DNA from: Streptomyces sp. NBC_00539
GTDB taxonomy: Bacteria; Actinomycetota; Actinomycetes; Streptomycetales; Streptomycetaceae
Length of the DNA stretch: 64,000 bases
Direction: 5' to 3'
Assembly (NCBI RefSeq): GCF_036346105.1
Contig: NZ_CP107811.1
Location: forward strand, 930,001 to 994,000
The notes beneath the pieces are model-generated. The model searched no databases, had not been told where the DNA came from, and saw only the letters and a list, made by a program, of their open reading frames with translations. Below, in pieces: positions 51,258 through 59,427 of this stretch. Position numbers and translations under genes: made by a program. The first letter of the stretch is position 1. Every line of letters begins with the position of its first letter.

Positions 51258-51645
51258 CGCTGGGCGAGGTCGCGCCGGCCACCATCACCCGCAGTTGCTC
51301 CGTGCCCTTGGTGCGGAACGTGGTGTCGAGCGAGTAGCTGGAGCCCTGCTTGACGGTCGTACTGGCGTGCAAGGTCGTCCATTTGGCGCCGTACTTGTGC
51401 TGGAGGACCACCTTGCTGCCGATCGGCACGCCCTTCGTGCGTCCGGTGAAGGTCACCTTGTCTCCGGTCTTCACGTCGGTCGGGTTCGCCTTGACGCTCA
51501 CTTCGCCCGCCGGTTGCGTCGCGGCCGGGTGGGGCGGGAACGCGGCGGCGGACGCGGTTCCCACGGCTCCCGCGGTCAGCAGGGCGAGGGACAGGGCTCC
51601 GGCTGCGAGCATCCGGGCGGGGCGGTTTCGCGTGGTGGCGCTCAC
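51238..51645 (-). CDS. Secreted small Ig-like protein
   Basis: A 135-residue exported protein with a signal peptide (about 1-34, ending TASAAA) and one beta-rich domain of bacterial Ig-like type (about 50-135: VSVKANPTDVKTGDKVTFTG, then LRVMVAGATSPSVTV). GGGAG lies upstream of the GTG at 51645. It could bind polysaccharide or another surface protein, but no specific role is visible. Its stop lies inside the end of the YfhO-like gene. Confidence 0.75.
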   Translation of the reverse strand: MSATTRNRPARMLAAGALSLALLTAGAVGTASAAAFPPHPAATQPAGEVSVKANPTDVKTGDKVTFTGRTKGVPIGSKVVLQHKYGAKWTTLHASTTVKQGSSYSLDTTFRTKGTEQLRVMVAGATSPSVTVNVS

Positions 51646-51767
51646 GTTGGTCTCCCGTCTTCGCGGATCCCATGCGCCACGAACGGCACGCTTCCCCTCC
51701 GATTCGTGGCGATCCGATCGTAGGGCCGGTTGCCGCGGCGGGCGAGCCGAGGCTACGTAAGACCAGG

Positions 51768-53072
51768 TCAGGCGGGGTGCTTCACCGTTTCGGGGGTGCC
51801 CGCCTCCATCGCCCGCAGCCGCCGCAGACCCGAACGCCGCTGGACGACGGAGAGCGCCGTGACCGCAGCGCCGAGCGCGATCCAGCCCGCCGGTCCGGCC
51901 GGCATGACCGCGCCCGTCAGCAGGAGCGGCCCCGCCGACTTCTGCACGGACTGGGACATCCCCGCCACCCCCAGGTAGGACGCCCTCGCCCGCTCCGGGG
52001 CGAGGGAGACCGCCAGCTCCCAGGAGCTCACCGAACGCATCAGCTCCGCCGCGGTGCCGAGCACCGCCGCGAGGAGCAGGCCGGCCGAGGCGGCCCAGGC
52101 TCCGGCTCCGGTGGACAGGGCGAGGAGCACGGTGCAGGCGAGCAGTGTGAGCCCGTACACCGCCACCGCTTCCGCTGCCTGACGCGGCTGCCCGACCCTC
52201 GCCGACACGCGGAGCTGGAGCGCGACCACGAGCACGGTGTTGATCACGAGGAAGGCGGGGACGAGCGCGTGCGGCGCGTCGGTGCGGGTGACCAGCCACA
52301 GGGGCAGCCCGACAGACAGGATCGAGTCGTCCAGGTTCATCGGGATGTCGAGCAGGACGAACCGGAGGTAGCCGCGGTCGCGCCACGGGCTGGAGGGGGC
52401 CGGCGGCGGGTCCGCGGGGGCGCCGGCGCGGGCCGCGACGCGCCCGTGCTCGCGGGGCTCGCCGGTGCGCCGGACCAGGATCGCGGCCGCGAGGAAGGAG
52501 AGCGCGTTGGCCAGGATCAGGGCCTGGTAGGCCTGGCGGGTGCCGACAGCGAGCCCGATGGCGGCGACGCCGGCGCCGAGCGCGTAGCCCGCGTTGGCGG
52601 AGCTGCGGGCGAGGGCCTGGTAGGTGGCGCGGCGCTCGCCCGCCACGCGGGTCGCGAAGAGCATCTCCAGCGTTTTGGCGGCCCGGTCACCCAGGTGGGT
52701 GAGTGCCACGACGGCCAGCAGCACCTCGTAGCGCGTGACGACGAGCAGTGCGCAGAGCGTGCCCAGGCGCAGGAGGTGGGCGGCGATCAGCAGCCGGCGC
52801 ACGGGGAAACGTCCCGCGAGGTGTCCGGCGAGGGGGGAGCCCGCGATGCCGGCGACTCCCGCGGCGCCCAGCAGGACGCCCAGCTGCCGGGCGTCCAGTC
52901 CGACCACGAAGGTGAAGTAGAGGACGCAGCCCGCGGCCCACACGCCCGTTCCGGACCGGTCCAGGAACTGCGCGAGGAGCATGATGCGCGCGTCCCGGCC
53001 GCCGGGAGGCCGGCGCAGCTGCCCCATCAGGCCCTGCGGCCGGTCCTTCCCCGTCTTCGTACCGCCCCGCAT
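51768..53072 (-). CDS. MFS transporter (drug or peptide exporter type)
   Basis: A 434-residue major facilitator with about 12 helices. It has a conserved LLAQFLDRSGTGVWAAGCVLY start and LGDRAAKTLEMLFATRVAG in loop 4-5, as in actinobacterial exporters linked to resistance. GGAG lies upstream of the ATG at 53072; a longer frame would extend through the palindromes and is rejected. Two strong palindromes 24-84 bp upstream suggest control by a MarR- or TetR-type regulator encoded elsewhere. Confidence 0.82.
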   Translation of the reverse strand: MRGGTKTGKDRPQGLMGQLRRPPGGRDARIMLLAQFLDRSGTGVWAAGCVLYFTFVVGLDARQLGVLLGAAGVAGIAGSPLAGHLAGRFPVRRLLIAAHLLRLGTLCALLVVTRYEVLLAVVALTHLGDRAAKTLEMLFATRVAGERRATYQALARSSANAGYALGAGVAAIGLAVGTRQAYQALILANALSFLAAAILVRRTGEPREHGRVAARAGAPADPPPAPSSPWRDRGYLRFVLLDIPMNLDDSILSVGLPLWLVTRTDAPHALVPAFLVINTVLVVALQLRVSARVGQPRQAAEAVAVYGLTLLACTVLLALSTGAGAWAASAGLLLAAVLGTAAELMRSVSSWELAVSLAPERARASYLGVAGMSQSVQKSAGPLLLTGAVMPAGPAGWIALGAAVTALSVVQRRSGLRRLRAMEAGTPETVKHPA

Positions 53073-53095
53073 CCCCAGTCTCCGTCCCCCGGCCC

Positions 53096-53119
53096 ATGTA
53101 TCTCGATGTCGAGATACAT
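53096..53119. promoter_or_regulatory. 24-bp palindrome O1 (ATGTATCTCGA..TCGAGATACAT)
   Basis: ATGTATCTCGA (53096-53106) and TCGAGATACAT (53109-53119) are perfectly inverted around TG. The core ATCTCGA..TCGAGAT resembles O2 below. It lies 24 bp upstream of the MFS start. Confidence 0.75.
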
Positions 53120-53140
53120 GAGGGAGCCTGCCCCATAAGA

Positions 53141-53156
53141 ATCTTGACGTCAAGAT
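53141..53156. promoter_or_regulatory. 16-bp palindrome O2 (ATCTTGACGTCAAGAT)
   Basis: A perfect 16-bp palindrome, ATCTTGACGTCAAGAT. Its centre is 41 bp from that of O1, so both lie on the same helix face. With O1 it fits the shared pattern ATCTYGAYGTCRAGAT, which suggests two sites for one dimeric repressor. Confidence 0.75.
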
Positions 53157-53217
53157 ATTTCCGGGTGTGCGGGGACGCGCGCCGCCGCCACCGGCACGCC
53201 GAGGGCCGCCGACAGTG

Positions 53218-53223
53218 CTACAA
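53218..53223 (+). promoter_or_regulatory. Possible -10 of near-leaderless phosphatase gene
   Basis: TACAAC at 53218-53223 lies 4 bases before the GTG at 53228. A transcript starting there would have almost no leader, which would agree with the missing ribosome binding site. Confidence 0.35.
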
Positions 53224-53227
53224 CTGG

Positions 53228-55924
53228 GTGCGTGACCGATCCTTGCCACCCGTGCCGGGGACGTCGGTGCGGTCACTGAGCAGAAATCGCCCGCGAAGCG
53301 TCGCCCGCCAGGTATTCGTCCTCCAGGTGGCGATCGTGGTGCTGCTCGCGGCCGGTGCGGTCCTGGCGCTGGTGCTCCAGTCGCGCCACGACATCGACCG
53401 TGAGGCCCGCAACCGCTCCGTCGCGGTCGCCGAGACCGTCGCGCACTCCCCCGGGCTGCAGGAGGCGTTGCGCTCCCCCAACCCCACCAAGATCCTCCAG
53501 CCCATCACCGAAGCCACCCGCGCGGTCGCCGGGGTGGACTTCATCGTGGTGATGGACACCCACGGGATCCGCTACACCCACCCGCTGCCCGACCGCATCG
53601 GCAAACGCTTCGTCGGCACCATCGACCCTTCGCTGGCCGGTCACGTCTACACCGAAAGCGTGAACGGTCCCCTGGGCAAGGAGATCCAGGCCGTGGTGCC
53701 GGTCTTCTCCCCGGACCACAAGGTGATCGCCCTCGTGTCGGCCGGCCTCACCGTCAAGAACGTCACCGGCGTAGTGGACCGGCAACTGCCCGTCATCCTC
53801 GGCGCCAGCGGAGTGGGCCTCGCCCTGGCCACCGTCGGCTCGGCACTGATCAGCCGGCGCCTGCGGCGCCAGACACACGGCCTCGGTCCGCTCGAAATGA
53901 CCCGGATGTACGAACACCACGACGCGGTGCTGCACGCCGTGCGGGAGGGCGTGCTGATCACCGACGGCACGGGACGACTGCTGCTCGCCAACGACGAGGC
54001 CACTCGGCTGCTGCGGCTCCCGCCGGACGCCGAGGGCCGGCTCGTCAGCGAACTGCCCGGGCTCGACCGGCAGCTGGTCGAGCTCCTGCGGTCCGGCCGG
54101 GAGGCCACCGACGAGATGCACGAGGCCGGGGACCGCCTCCTGGTGATCAACCAGCGGCCCACCCGGCTGCGCGGCAGGTCCGAGGGCACCTCGGTGACGA
54201 TCAGGGACTCCACCGAGATCCGCGTCCTCAGCACCCGGGCCGACGCGGCCCGCAGACGGCTCAAGCTGCTGTACGACGCCGGTGTCGGCGTCGGCACCAC
54301 CCTCGACGTGGAGCGCACGGCCCAGGAACTGGCCGACGTCGCCGTACCGCGCTTCGCGGACTTCGTCACCATCGACCTGGCGGAGCCCGTTCTGCACGGC
54401 GACGAGCCCACCTCGGGGGCGGACCTGCGCCGCACCGCCGTCAGCGGCATCCGGGACGACTCGCCGCTCTACCCGCGCGGCATCCTGATCGACTTCCTGC
54501 CCTCCACCCCGCAGGCCCGCGGCCTCGACAGCGGCCGCGCCGAGGTGGTCACCGACCTCTCCGACGCGCCCGGCTGGTACGCCCAGGACCCGCCCCGGGC
54601 GCAGGCCATCATCGACTACGGCATCCACTCCCTGATCACCGCTCCCCTCAAGGCCAGGGGCGTGGTGCTCGGCGTGGTCAACTTCTGGCGTTCGAGCAAG
54701 CCCGAGCCCTTCGACGAGGAGGACCTGTCGCTGGCGGAGGAACTCGTCGCCCGGGCGGGGATCACCATCGACAACGCGCGCCGCTACACCCGCGAGCACG
54801 CCCTCGCCGTCACCCTCCAGCACAGCCTGCTCCCCCGCGACCTGCCGGAGCAGAGCGCGGTCGAGGTGGCGCACTACTACCTGCCCGCCCAGTCCGGGGT
54901 CGGCGGCGACTGGTTCGACGTGATCCCGCTCCCCGGCAGCCGCGTCGCGCTCGTCGTGGGCGACGTCGTCGGACACGGCCTGCACGCCGCTGCCACCATG
55001 GGCCGGCTGCGCACCGCCGTGCTCAACTTCTCCTCCCTCGACCTGCCGCCCGACGAGCTCCTCGCCCGGCTCGACGACCTGGTGCAGTACATCGACCAGA
55101 GCACGGACGGCGGGGGCCGCGGCCCCGACGGTGACGGCCTGCTCGGCGCCACCTGCTTGTACGCGGTGTACGACGCGGTCACCCAGCGCTGCACGATCGC
55201 CCGGGCGGGGCACGTGCCGCCGTTCGTCGTACGCCCCGACGGGCGGGTCGAGATGCCGGAGCTGCCGCCGGGCGCGCCACTGGGACTGGGCGGGTTCCCG
55301 TTCGAGTCGGCGGAGCTGGACCTCGGCGAAGGCACCCAGCTGGTGCTGTACACCGACGGGCTGATCGAGGACCGGGCCCGGGACATCGACGCCGGACTCG
55401 CCCTGGTGCGTGAGGCGCTCGGCCACGCCGACCGGGAACCGGAGGAGACCTGCCGCGCCCTGCTCAAGGCGATGCTGCCGGTGCGTCCCCGCGACGACGT
55501 GGCCCTGCTGGTGGCGCGGACGTCGGCGCTGGGCGCGGACCGCATCGCCGAGTGGGAGGTGCCGTTCGAGCCGAGCGCGGTCGGGGAGATGAGGGCGCTG
55601 GCCGCCGCGAAGCTGGAGGAATGGGGCCTGTCGGAACTCGCCTTCGGGACGGAACTGGTCCTGAGCGAGCTCGTCACGAACGCCATCCGGCACGGCGCCG
55701 CCCCCGTGCGGCTCCGGCTGCTGCACGACCGGGTGCTGACCTGCGAGGTCTTCGACAGCAGCAGTACCTCACCGCACCTGCGGTACGCCGCCACGACGGA
55801 CGAGGGCGGCCGCGGGCTGTTCCTGGTCGCGCAGATCAGCCGGAGGTGGGGCGTGCGGTACACCCCCGAGGGCGGGAAGGTCATCTGGTCCGAGCAGCAG
55901 CTGCCGGACGGGGAGACCTGGTGA
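53228..55924 (+). CDS. Sensor SpoIIE-family phosphatase with PAS, GAF and ATPase domains
   Basis: About 898 residues combining a membrane sensor and two partner-switch enzymes. Two membrane helices (about 30-50 and 190-210) flank an extracytoplasmic CACHE-type domain. Then come PAS (about 220-340), GAF (about 350-520), a PP2C/SpoIIE phosphatase (about 530-740, GGDWFD and GDVVGHG metal sites), and a HATPase_c anti-sigma kinase-like domain (ELVTNAIRHG, GGRGLFLV). Such proteins dephosphorylate anti-sigma antagonists and tune sigma-B-type responses. The start is uncertain: GTG at 53228 is preferred, and a GTG about 12 codons on is possible. Confidence 0.87.
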   Translation: MRDRSLPPVPGTSVRSLSRNRPRSVARQVFVLQVAIVVLLAAGAVLALVLQSRHDIDREARNRSVAVAETVAHSPGLQEALRSPNPTKILQPITEATRAVAGVDFIVVMDTHGIRYTHPLPDRIGKRFVGTIDPSLAGHVYTESVNGPLGKEIQAVVPVFSPDHKVIALVSAGLTVKNVTGVVDRQLPVILGASGVGLALATVGSALISRRLRRQTHGLGPLEMTRMYEHHDAVLHAVREGVLITDGTGRLLLANDEATRLLRLPPDAEGRLVSELPGLDRQLVELLRSGREATDEMHEAGDRLLVINQRPTRLRGRSEGTSVTIRDSTEIRVLSTRADAARRRLKLLYDAGVGVGTTLDVERTAQELADVAVPRFADFVTIDLAEPVLHGDEPTSGADLRRTAVSGIRDDSPLYPRGILIDFLPSTPQARGLDSGRAEVVTDLSDAPGWYAQDPPRAQAIIDYGIHSLITAPLKARGVVLGVVNFWRSSKPEPFDEEDLSLAEELVARAGITIDNARRYTREHALAVTLQHSLLPRDLPEQSAVEVAHYYLPAQSGVGGDWFDVIPLPGSRVALVVGDVVGHGLHAAATMGRLRTAVLNFSSLDLPPDELLARLDDLVQYIDQSTDGGGRGPDGDGLLGATCLYAVYDAVTQRCTIARAGHVPPFVVRPDGRVEMPELPPGAPLGLGGFPFESAELDLGEGTQLVLYTDGLIEDRARDIDAGLALVREALGHADREPEETCRALLKAMLPVRPRDDVALLVARTSALGADRIAEWEVPFEPSAVGEMRALAAAKLEEWGLSELAFGTELVLSELVTNAIRHGAAPVRLRLLHDRVLTCEVFDSSSTSPHLRYAATTDEGGRGLFLVAQISRRWGVRYTPEGGKVIWSEQQLPDGETW

Positions 55925-55927
55925 GCG

Positions 55928-56386
55928 TCACTTCGGGCGCGGGTACACGCGGGACTGCTTGACGCTGCCGTAGGCGAAGCTCGACTCGATGGAGGCGATG
56001 CCGGGGATGGCGTGGATCCTGTCGCGCACGAGGGCTTCGTAGGCCTGGAGGCTCTCGATGACCACCCGCAGCAGGTAGTCGCTGCTCCCCGCCATCAGGT
56101 AGCAGTCCTGGATGTGCTCGATGCCCGCGACGTGCTCCTCGAAAAGGCGCACCGCCTCCCCCGTGTGCCGCTCCAGCCTTATCCGGACGAAGACGGTGAT
56201 CGGCAGTCCGAAGCCGACCTGGTCGACCATCGCGGTGTAACCGCGGATCAGACCGGCCTCTTCCAGCCGCCGCACCCGGCGCAGGCAGGGCGAAGGCGAG
56301 AGCCGTACGCGGTCGGCGAGGTCCTGGTTGGACAGCCGTCCGTCGGCCTGCAATTCGCGAATGATCTGGAGATCGACCGCGTCCAT
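55928..56386 (-). CDS. Lrp/AsnC-family transcriptional regulator
   Basis: A 152-residue feast/famine regulator. The winged helix (about 1-60: DLQIIRELQADGRLSNQDLADRV, SPCLRRVRRLEE) is followed by a RAM ligand domain (about 65-150, with GSSDYLLRVV). It responds to amino acids. AAGGAG precedes the ATG at 56386. It is divergent from an exporter-aminotransferase operon and probably controls it through the palindrome at 56398-56410. It ends 4 bases from the phosphatase gene. Confidence 0.92.
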   Translation of the reverse strand: MDAVDLQIIRELQADGRLSNQDLADRVRLSPSPCLRRVRRLEEAGLIRGYTAMVDQVGFGLPITVFVRIRLERHTGEAVRLFEEHVAGIEHIQDCYLMAGSSDYLLRVVIESLQAYEALVRDRIHAIPGIASIESSFAYGSVKQSRVYPRPK

Positions 56387-56397
56387 CGTCACTCCTT

Positions 56398-56410
56398 GGC
56401 AGATTCTGCC
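56398..56410. promoter_or_regulatory. Palindrome GGCAGATTCTGCC, candidate Lrp operator
   Basis: GGCAGA-T-TCTGCC (56398-56410) is a perfect 13-bp palindrome 12 bases upstream of the Lrp/AsnC start. A further GGCAGAA half-site lies at 56429-56435. The position suits autoregulation and control of the divergent exporter gene. Confidence 0.5.
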
Positions 56411-56514
56411 CCCAAGGTAGGCGGAGAGGGCAGAACTGGCAATCGGCTGCCCCGGCGAAAGCCCTAGCGTTGCCTCGTGGCCGGATCCGGCCTTCTGAGG
56501 CTGGAGGAAGCTCC

Positions 56515-57603
56515 TTGGCAACGACGGAAAGCCGTCCCGCGGCGGCGCCGCCCACACCGGACGCGGGCGCGGTCCCCGCGCACGCGGACGCACCCGCCCG
56601 GCGGGTCCCGCCCCAGACGCGCGGCATGCTCGCGCTGGCGGCGACCGTGGTGATCTGGGCCGCCTTCGCGCTCAGCGCGCGGGCGCTGAGCGCCTCCTCA
56701 CTGCTGCCGGCCGATGCGGCGCTGCTGCGCTTCGGCGTACCGGTCGTGGTCCTGGCGCCCGCGCTCTGGCGCCGTCGCCGGAGCATCGCCGCCGTACCGC
56801 CGGCCACCGCGGCGAAGATCATCTGTGGCGCCGGCGTGCCCTTCTTCCTCGCGGCGATGTACGGCGGCTCCCTGACGTCCGCGGCCTTCGTGGGCTCCCT
56901 GATACCCGGGATGGTCCCGCTGTTCGTCTCCGCGCTCATGGTGGCCGGCGGGCGCGGTGCGCCGCGCGGCACGCAGGCGGCGGGGCTCGCGCTGATCGCG
57001 GCGGGGGTCCTGGCCCTCGTGTGGCGCTACGTGGTTCCGGTGGACGCGGACGTGCTGGCGGGAGCCGGCGTACTGCTGCTGGCGAGCGGGCTGTGGGCGC
57101 TGTACACGGTGGGGCTCAAGGAGGTCCGCCTCGATCCGGTCGGCTCGATCGGTCTGCTGTGCGTGCCGTCTTTCGCCGTGATGGCGCTGCTGGTGCTGAC
57201 CGGGGTGCTGCCCAGCGGACTGGCGTCGGCGAAAGGCGCCGACATCGCCTTGTTCGCGGTGGTGCAGGGGCTCGGGGTCGGGCTGTGCGCGGGACTGCTG
57301 TACGCGTTCGCCATCCGCAGGCTGGGGGCCGAGCGCAGCTCCGTGTTCGGCAGCCTGAGCCCGGTCGCCGTCGTGCTGCTCGCCGTACCCCTGCTGCACG
57401 AGTCGCCGACGCCGAGCGTGCTCGTCGGCGTACCCGTGATCACCGCGGGCGTGGTCCTCGCCAACCGGCGCCGGGCGGCCGGTGCCGGGGCCCCCGCGGG
57501 CGCCGCGGCCACCGGCGCCCCCGCTGACGCCCCTGTCCCCGCCACGGCCGATACCGCCGCCCCCGCGGCCACCGCCGCCTCCGTTGACCGAAAGGTGCCG
57601 TAG
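56515..57603 (+). CDS. EamA-family (DMT) exporter
   Basis: A 362-residue membrane protein with ten helices (about 38-330), two EamA repeats, and a disordered Ala/Pro/Thr-rich tail. TTG at 56515 is the start: GGAGGAAG lies just ahead and the frame has no better codon. It precedes an aminotransferase gene by only the stop codon, and it faces an Lrp/AsnC regulator. The three together look like an amino-acid or amine export and breakdown unit. Confidence 0.85.
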   Translation: MATTESRPAAAPPTPDAGAVPAHADAPARRVPPQTRGMLALAATVVIWAAFALSARALSASSLLPADAALLRFGVPVVVLAPALWRRRRSIAAVPPATAAKIICGAGVPFFLAAMYGGSLTSAAFVGSLIPGMVPLFVSALMVAGGRGAPRGTQAAGLALIAAGVLALVWRYVVPVDADVLAGAGVLLLASGLWALYTVGLKEVRLDPVGSIGLLCVPSFAVMALLVLTGVLPSGLASAKGADIALFAVVQGLGVGLCAGLLYAFAIRRLGAERSSVFGSLSPVAVVLLAVPLLHESPTPSVLVGVPVITAGVVLANRRRAAGAGAPAGAAATGAPADAPVPATADTAAPAATAASVDRKVP

Positions 57604-58791
57604 ATGCTCGAGCTGCTCCTCCCGCCGCCCGTCGATCCCCTGTGGGACCTGACCGAGGCGTACGGGGCCGACACGCGGCCCGAGCGGCTGAACCTCGTCC
57701 TCGGCGTGTACCGCGACGAGAGCGGCGGCACGCCGGTCATGGCGGCCGTCCGCGAGGCCGAGATACGCCTGGCGGAACGTTCCGCCTCGAAGGAGTACCG
57801 GGGGCTCTCCGGCAACCTCGCCTTCAACCGCGCGATGCTCTCGATGGTCCTCGGCCCGGACGGCCCGGTCGAGCGGGCCGTGGCGGTCCAGACGGTGGCC
57901 GGCAGCGGCGCCCTGCGCCTGCTGGCCGACCTGATCTGCCGGACCCGTCCCGGCACGACGGTGTGGATCAGCGACCCCGCCTACGTCAACCACCGGCCCA
58001 TCCTGGAGGCGGCGGGCCTGACGGTGCGCACGTACCGCTGGCTGGACCAGGAGGGCATGCTGGCGGACCTGGCCGGGGCGCGCCGGGACGACGTGGTGCT
58101 GCTCCAGGGGTGCTGCCACAACCCGACGGGGGTCGACCCGACGCCCGACGCCTGGGAGGCGCTGGCCGCGCTGGCCGTGCGCGACGGCTGGGTGCCGTTC
58201 GTGGACCTGGCCTACCACGGGCTCGGCGACGGCCTCGACGCGGACCTGGCGGCGACGCGGATGCTGGCGGGGCGGGTGCCGGAGGTGCTCCTCGCCATCA
58301 GCTGCTCGAAGAACTTCGGCCTCTACAGCGACCGCACCGGCTGCGCCGTCGTCATCGGGGCGTCCCGGGCGTCGCTGCGGCATGCGGAGACGGCCCTGCA
58401 GAACGCCGCCCGCACCCAGTACTCGATGCCGCCGGAGCACGGCGCGGCGGTCGTGACGGCCATCTGGGAGGACGCCCGGCTCCAGGCTTCCTGGCGGTCC
58501 GAGCTGGACGCCATGCGCAGCCGGATCTCGGCCAACCGGACGGCCCTGGTGGAGCAGCTGGCCGCGCTCGGACGGGGCGCGGAGGCGGCGGCGCTGGCGC
58601 GGCAGAAGGGGATGTTCTCGATGCTGCCGCTGTCCCCCGAACAGATGCTCCGACTGCGCGGGCGGTTCGCCATCTACGGGACGACCGCGGGCCGGGTGAA
58701 CATCGCGGGGATCGGGCTCGACCGGGTCCCCTGCCTCGCGCGGGGCATCGCGGGGGTCCTGGAGGAGCGGACCACGGCGCTGGTCGGCTAG
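57604..58791 (+). CDS. Aminotransferase, class I (aspartate/aromatic type)
   Basis: A 395-residue PLP-dependent aminotransferase of fold type I, close to aspartate/tyrosine aminotransferases of the tyrB/aspC kind. The Schiff-base lysine is K236 in SCSKNFG. Typical segments include NLVLGVYRDE at the start, EYRGLSGNLAFN, HNPTGVDP and the C-terminal AGRVNIAGI. Its ATG directly follows the exporter's TAG, so the two are coupled. The operon and Lrp control suggest transamination of aromatic or acidic amino acids. Confidence 0.87.
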   Translation: MLELLLPPPVDPLWDLTEAYGADTRPERLNLVLGVYRDESGGTPVMAAVREAEIRLAERSASKEYRGLSGNLAFNRAMLSMVLGPDGPVERAVAVQTVAGSGALRLLADLICRTRPGTTVWISDPAYVNHRPILEAAGLTVRTYRWLDQEGMLADLAGARRDDVVLLQGCCHNPTGVDPTPDAWEALAALAVRDGWVPFVDLAYHGLGDGLDADLAATRMLAGRVPEVLLAISCSKNFGLYSDRTGCAVVIGASRASLRHAETALQNAARTQYSMPPEHGAAVVTAIWEDARLQASWRSELDAMRSRISANRTALVEQLAALGRGAEAAALARQKGMFSMLPLSPEQMLRLRGRFAIYGTTAGRVNIAGIGLDRVPCLARGIAGVLEERTTALVG

Positions 58792-58810
58792 GCCGGAGGC
58801 CGGTCGGGTA

Positions 58811-58888
58811 GCGCCGGTCCGGCAGGGCCGCGGGGCGGTCGGGGAGCGCCGGTCCGCAGGGCCGCGGGGCGGTCGGGGAGCGCCGGGG
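58811..58888. repeat. About 35-bp tandem repeat after the aminotransferase gene
   Basis: A unit of about 35 bases beginning GCGCCGGTCC is repeated from 58811 and 58846, and a third partial unit begins at 58880. The region lies 20 bases after the aminotransferase stop. Confidence 0.65.
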
Positions 58889-59006
58889 GCAGGGCCTCCC
58901 TCCTTCGGCCGTCATCCCACCGGGTGCGCAGCGGATGCCTCCGGGCACGCGGCGGGCCAGGCTGCGGTGACGGGCAAGCCATCACCGCACAGACGAGGAC
59001 CGAGCC

Positions 59007-59357
59007 ATGTTGCACCTCCGGCGCATCGGCGTCATCACCGGGGCGGCGCTGCTGCTCACGGCCACGGCCACTGCCTGCTCGACCGGCAAGACCACCGTGG
59101 GGAGCCTCAGCTTCCGTGCCCAGGACGGCCCGGTCGAGGTGACCTACCTGAACAGCTCCGTCCAGGGCTGCCACAGGATCGGCCTCCCGCGCGGCGCGGC
59201 GCACGTCGACAACAACACCCTGGTCGACGTCATCCTGTACCGGACACCGGGCTGCCAGAAGACCGATCAGGCGGACGGGGTCTACATCCCGACCTCCAGC
59301 TCGAACGTGACCGCCCCCGGCAGCCTGCCCTGGCGCAGCTTCTCCGTCGTCCACTGA
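59007..59357 (+). CDS. Small secreted lipoprotein
   Basis: A 116-residue protein with a signal peptide (about 1-23) ending in a lipobox-like TATAC, so the Cys at 24 is probably acylated. The mature part is a small beta-rich domain with two cysteines in the body (SSVQGCHRI and TPGCQKT) that may pair. GAGGACC precedes the ATG. No known family is recognised. A strong terminator follows. Confidence 0.65.
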   Translation: MLHLRRIGVITGAALLLTATATACSTGKTTVGSLSFRAQDGPVEVTYLNSSVQGCHRIGLPRGAAHVDNNTLVDVILYRTPGCQKTDQADGVYIPTSSSNVTAPGSLPWRSFSVVH

Positions 59358-59378
59358 CGCGTTCCGGCGGCGGTACGC

Positions 59379-59411
59379 GGAAGGGCCCGCCCCGGCCGGG
59401 CGGGCCCTTCC
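59379..59411. terminator. Perfect 14-bp stem between lipoprotein and GAPDH genes
   Basis: GGAAGGGCCCGCCC (59379-59392) pairs with GGGCGGGCCCTTCC (59398-59411) around a CGGCC loop, between convergent stops. Confidence 0.85.
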
Positions 59412-59427
59412 TCGCGGCTGTCTACGG

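Noticed and set aside
53273-55726. An 817-codon antisense frame over the SpoIIE phosphatase
   Set aside because: It has no domain and is Gly/Arg/Val/Gln-rich, as expected for an antisense shadow.
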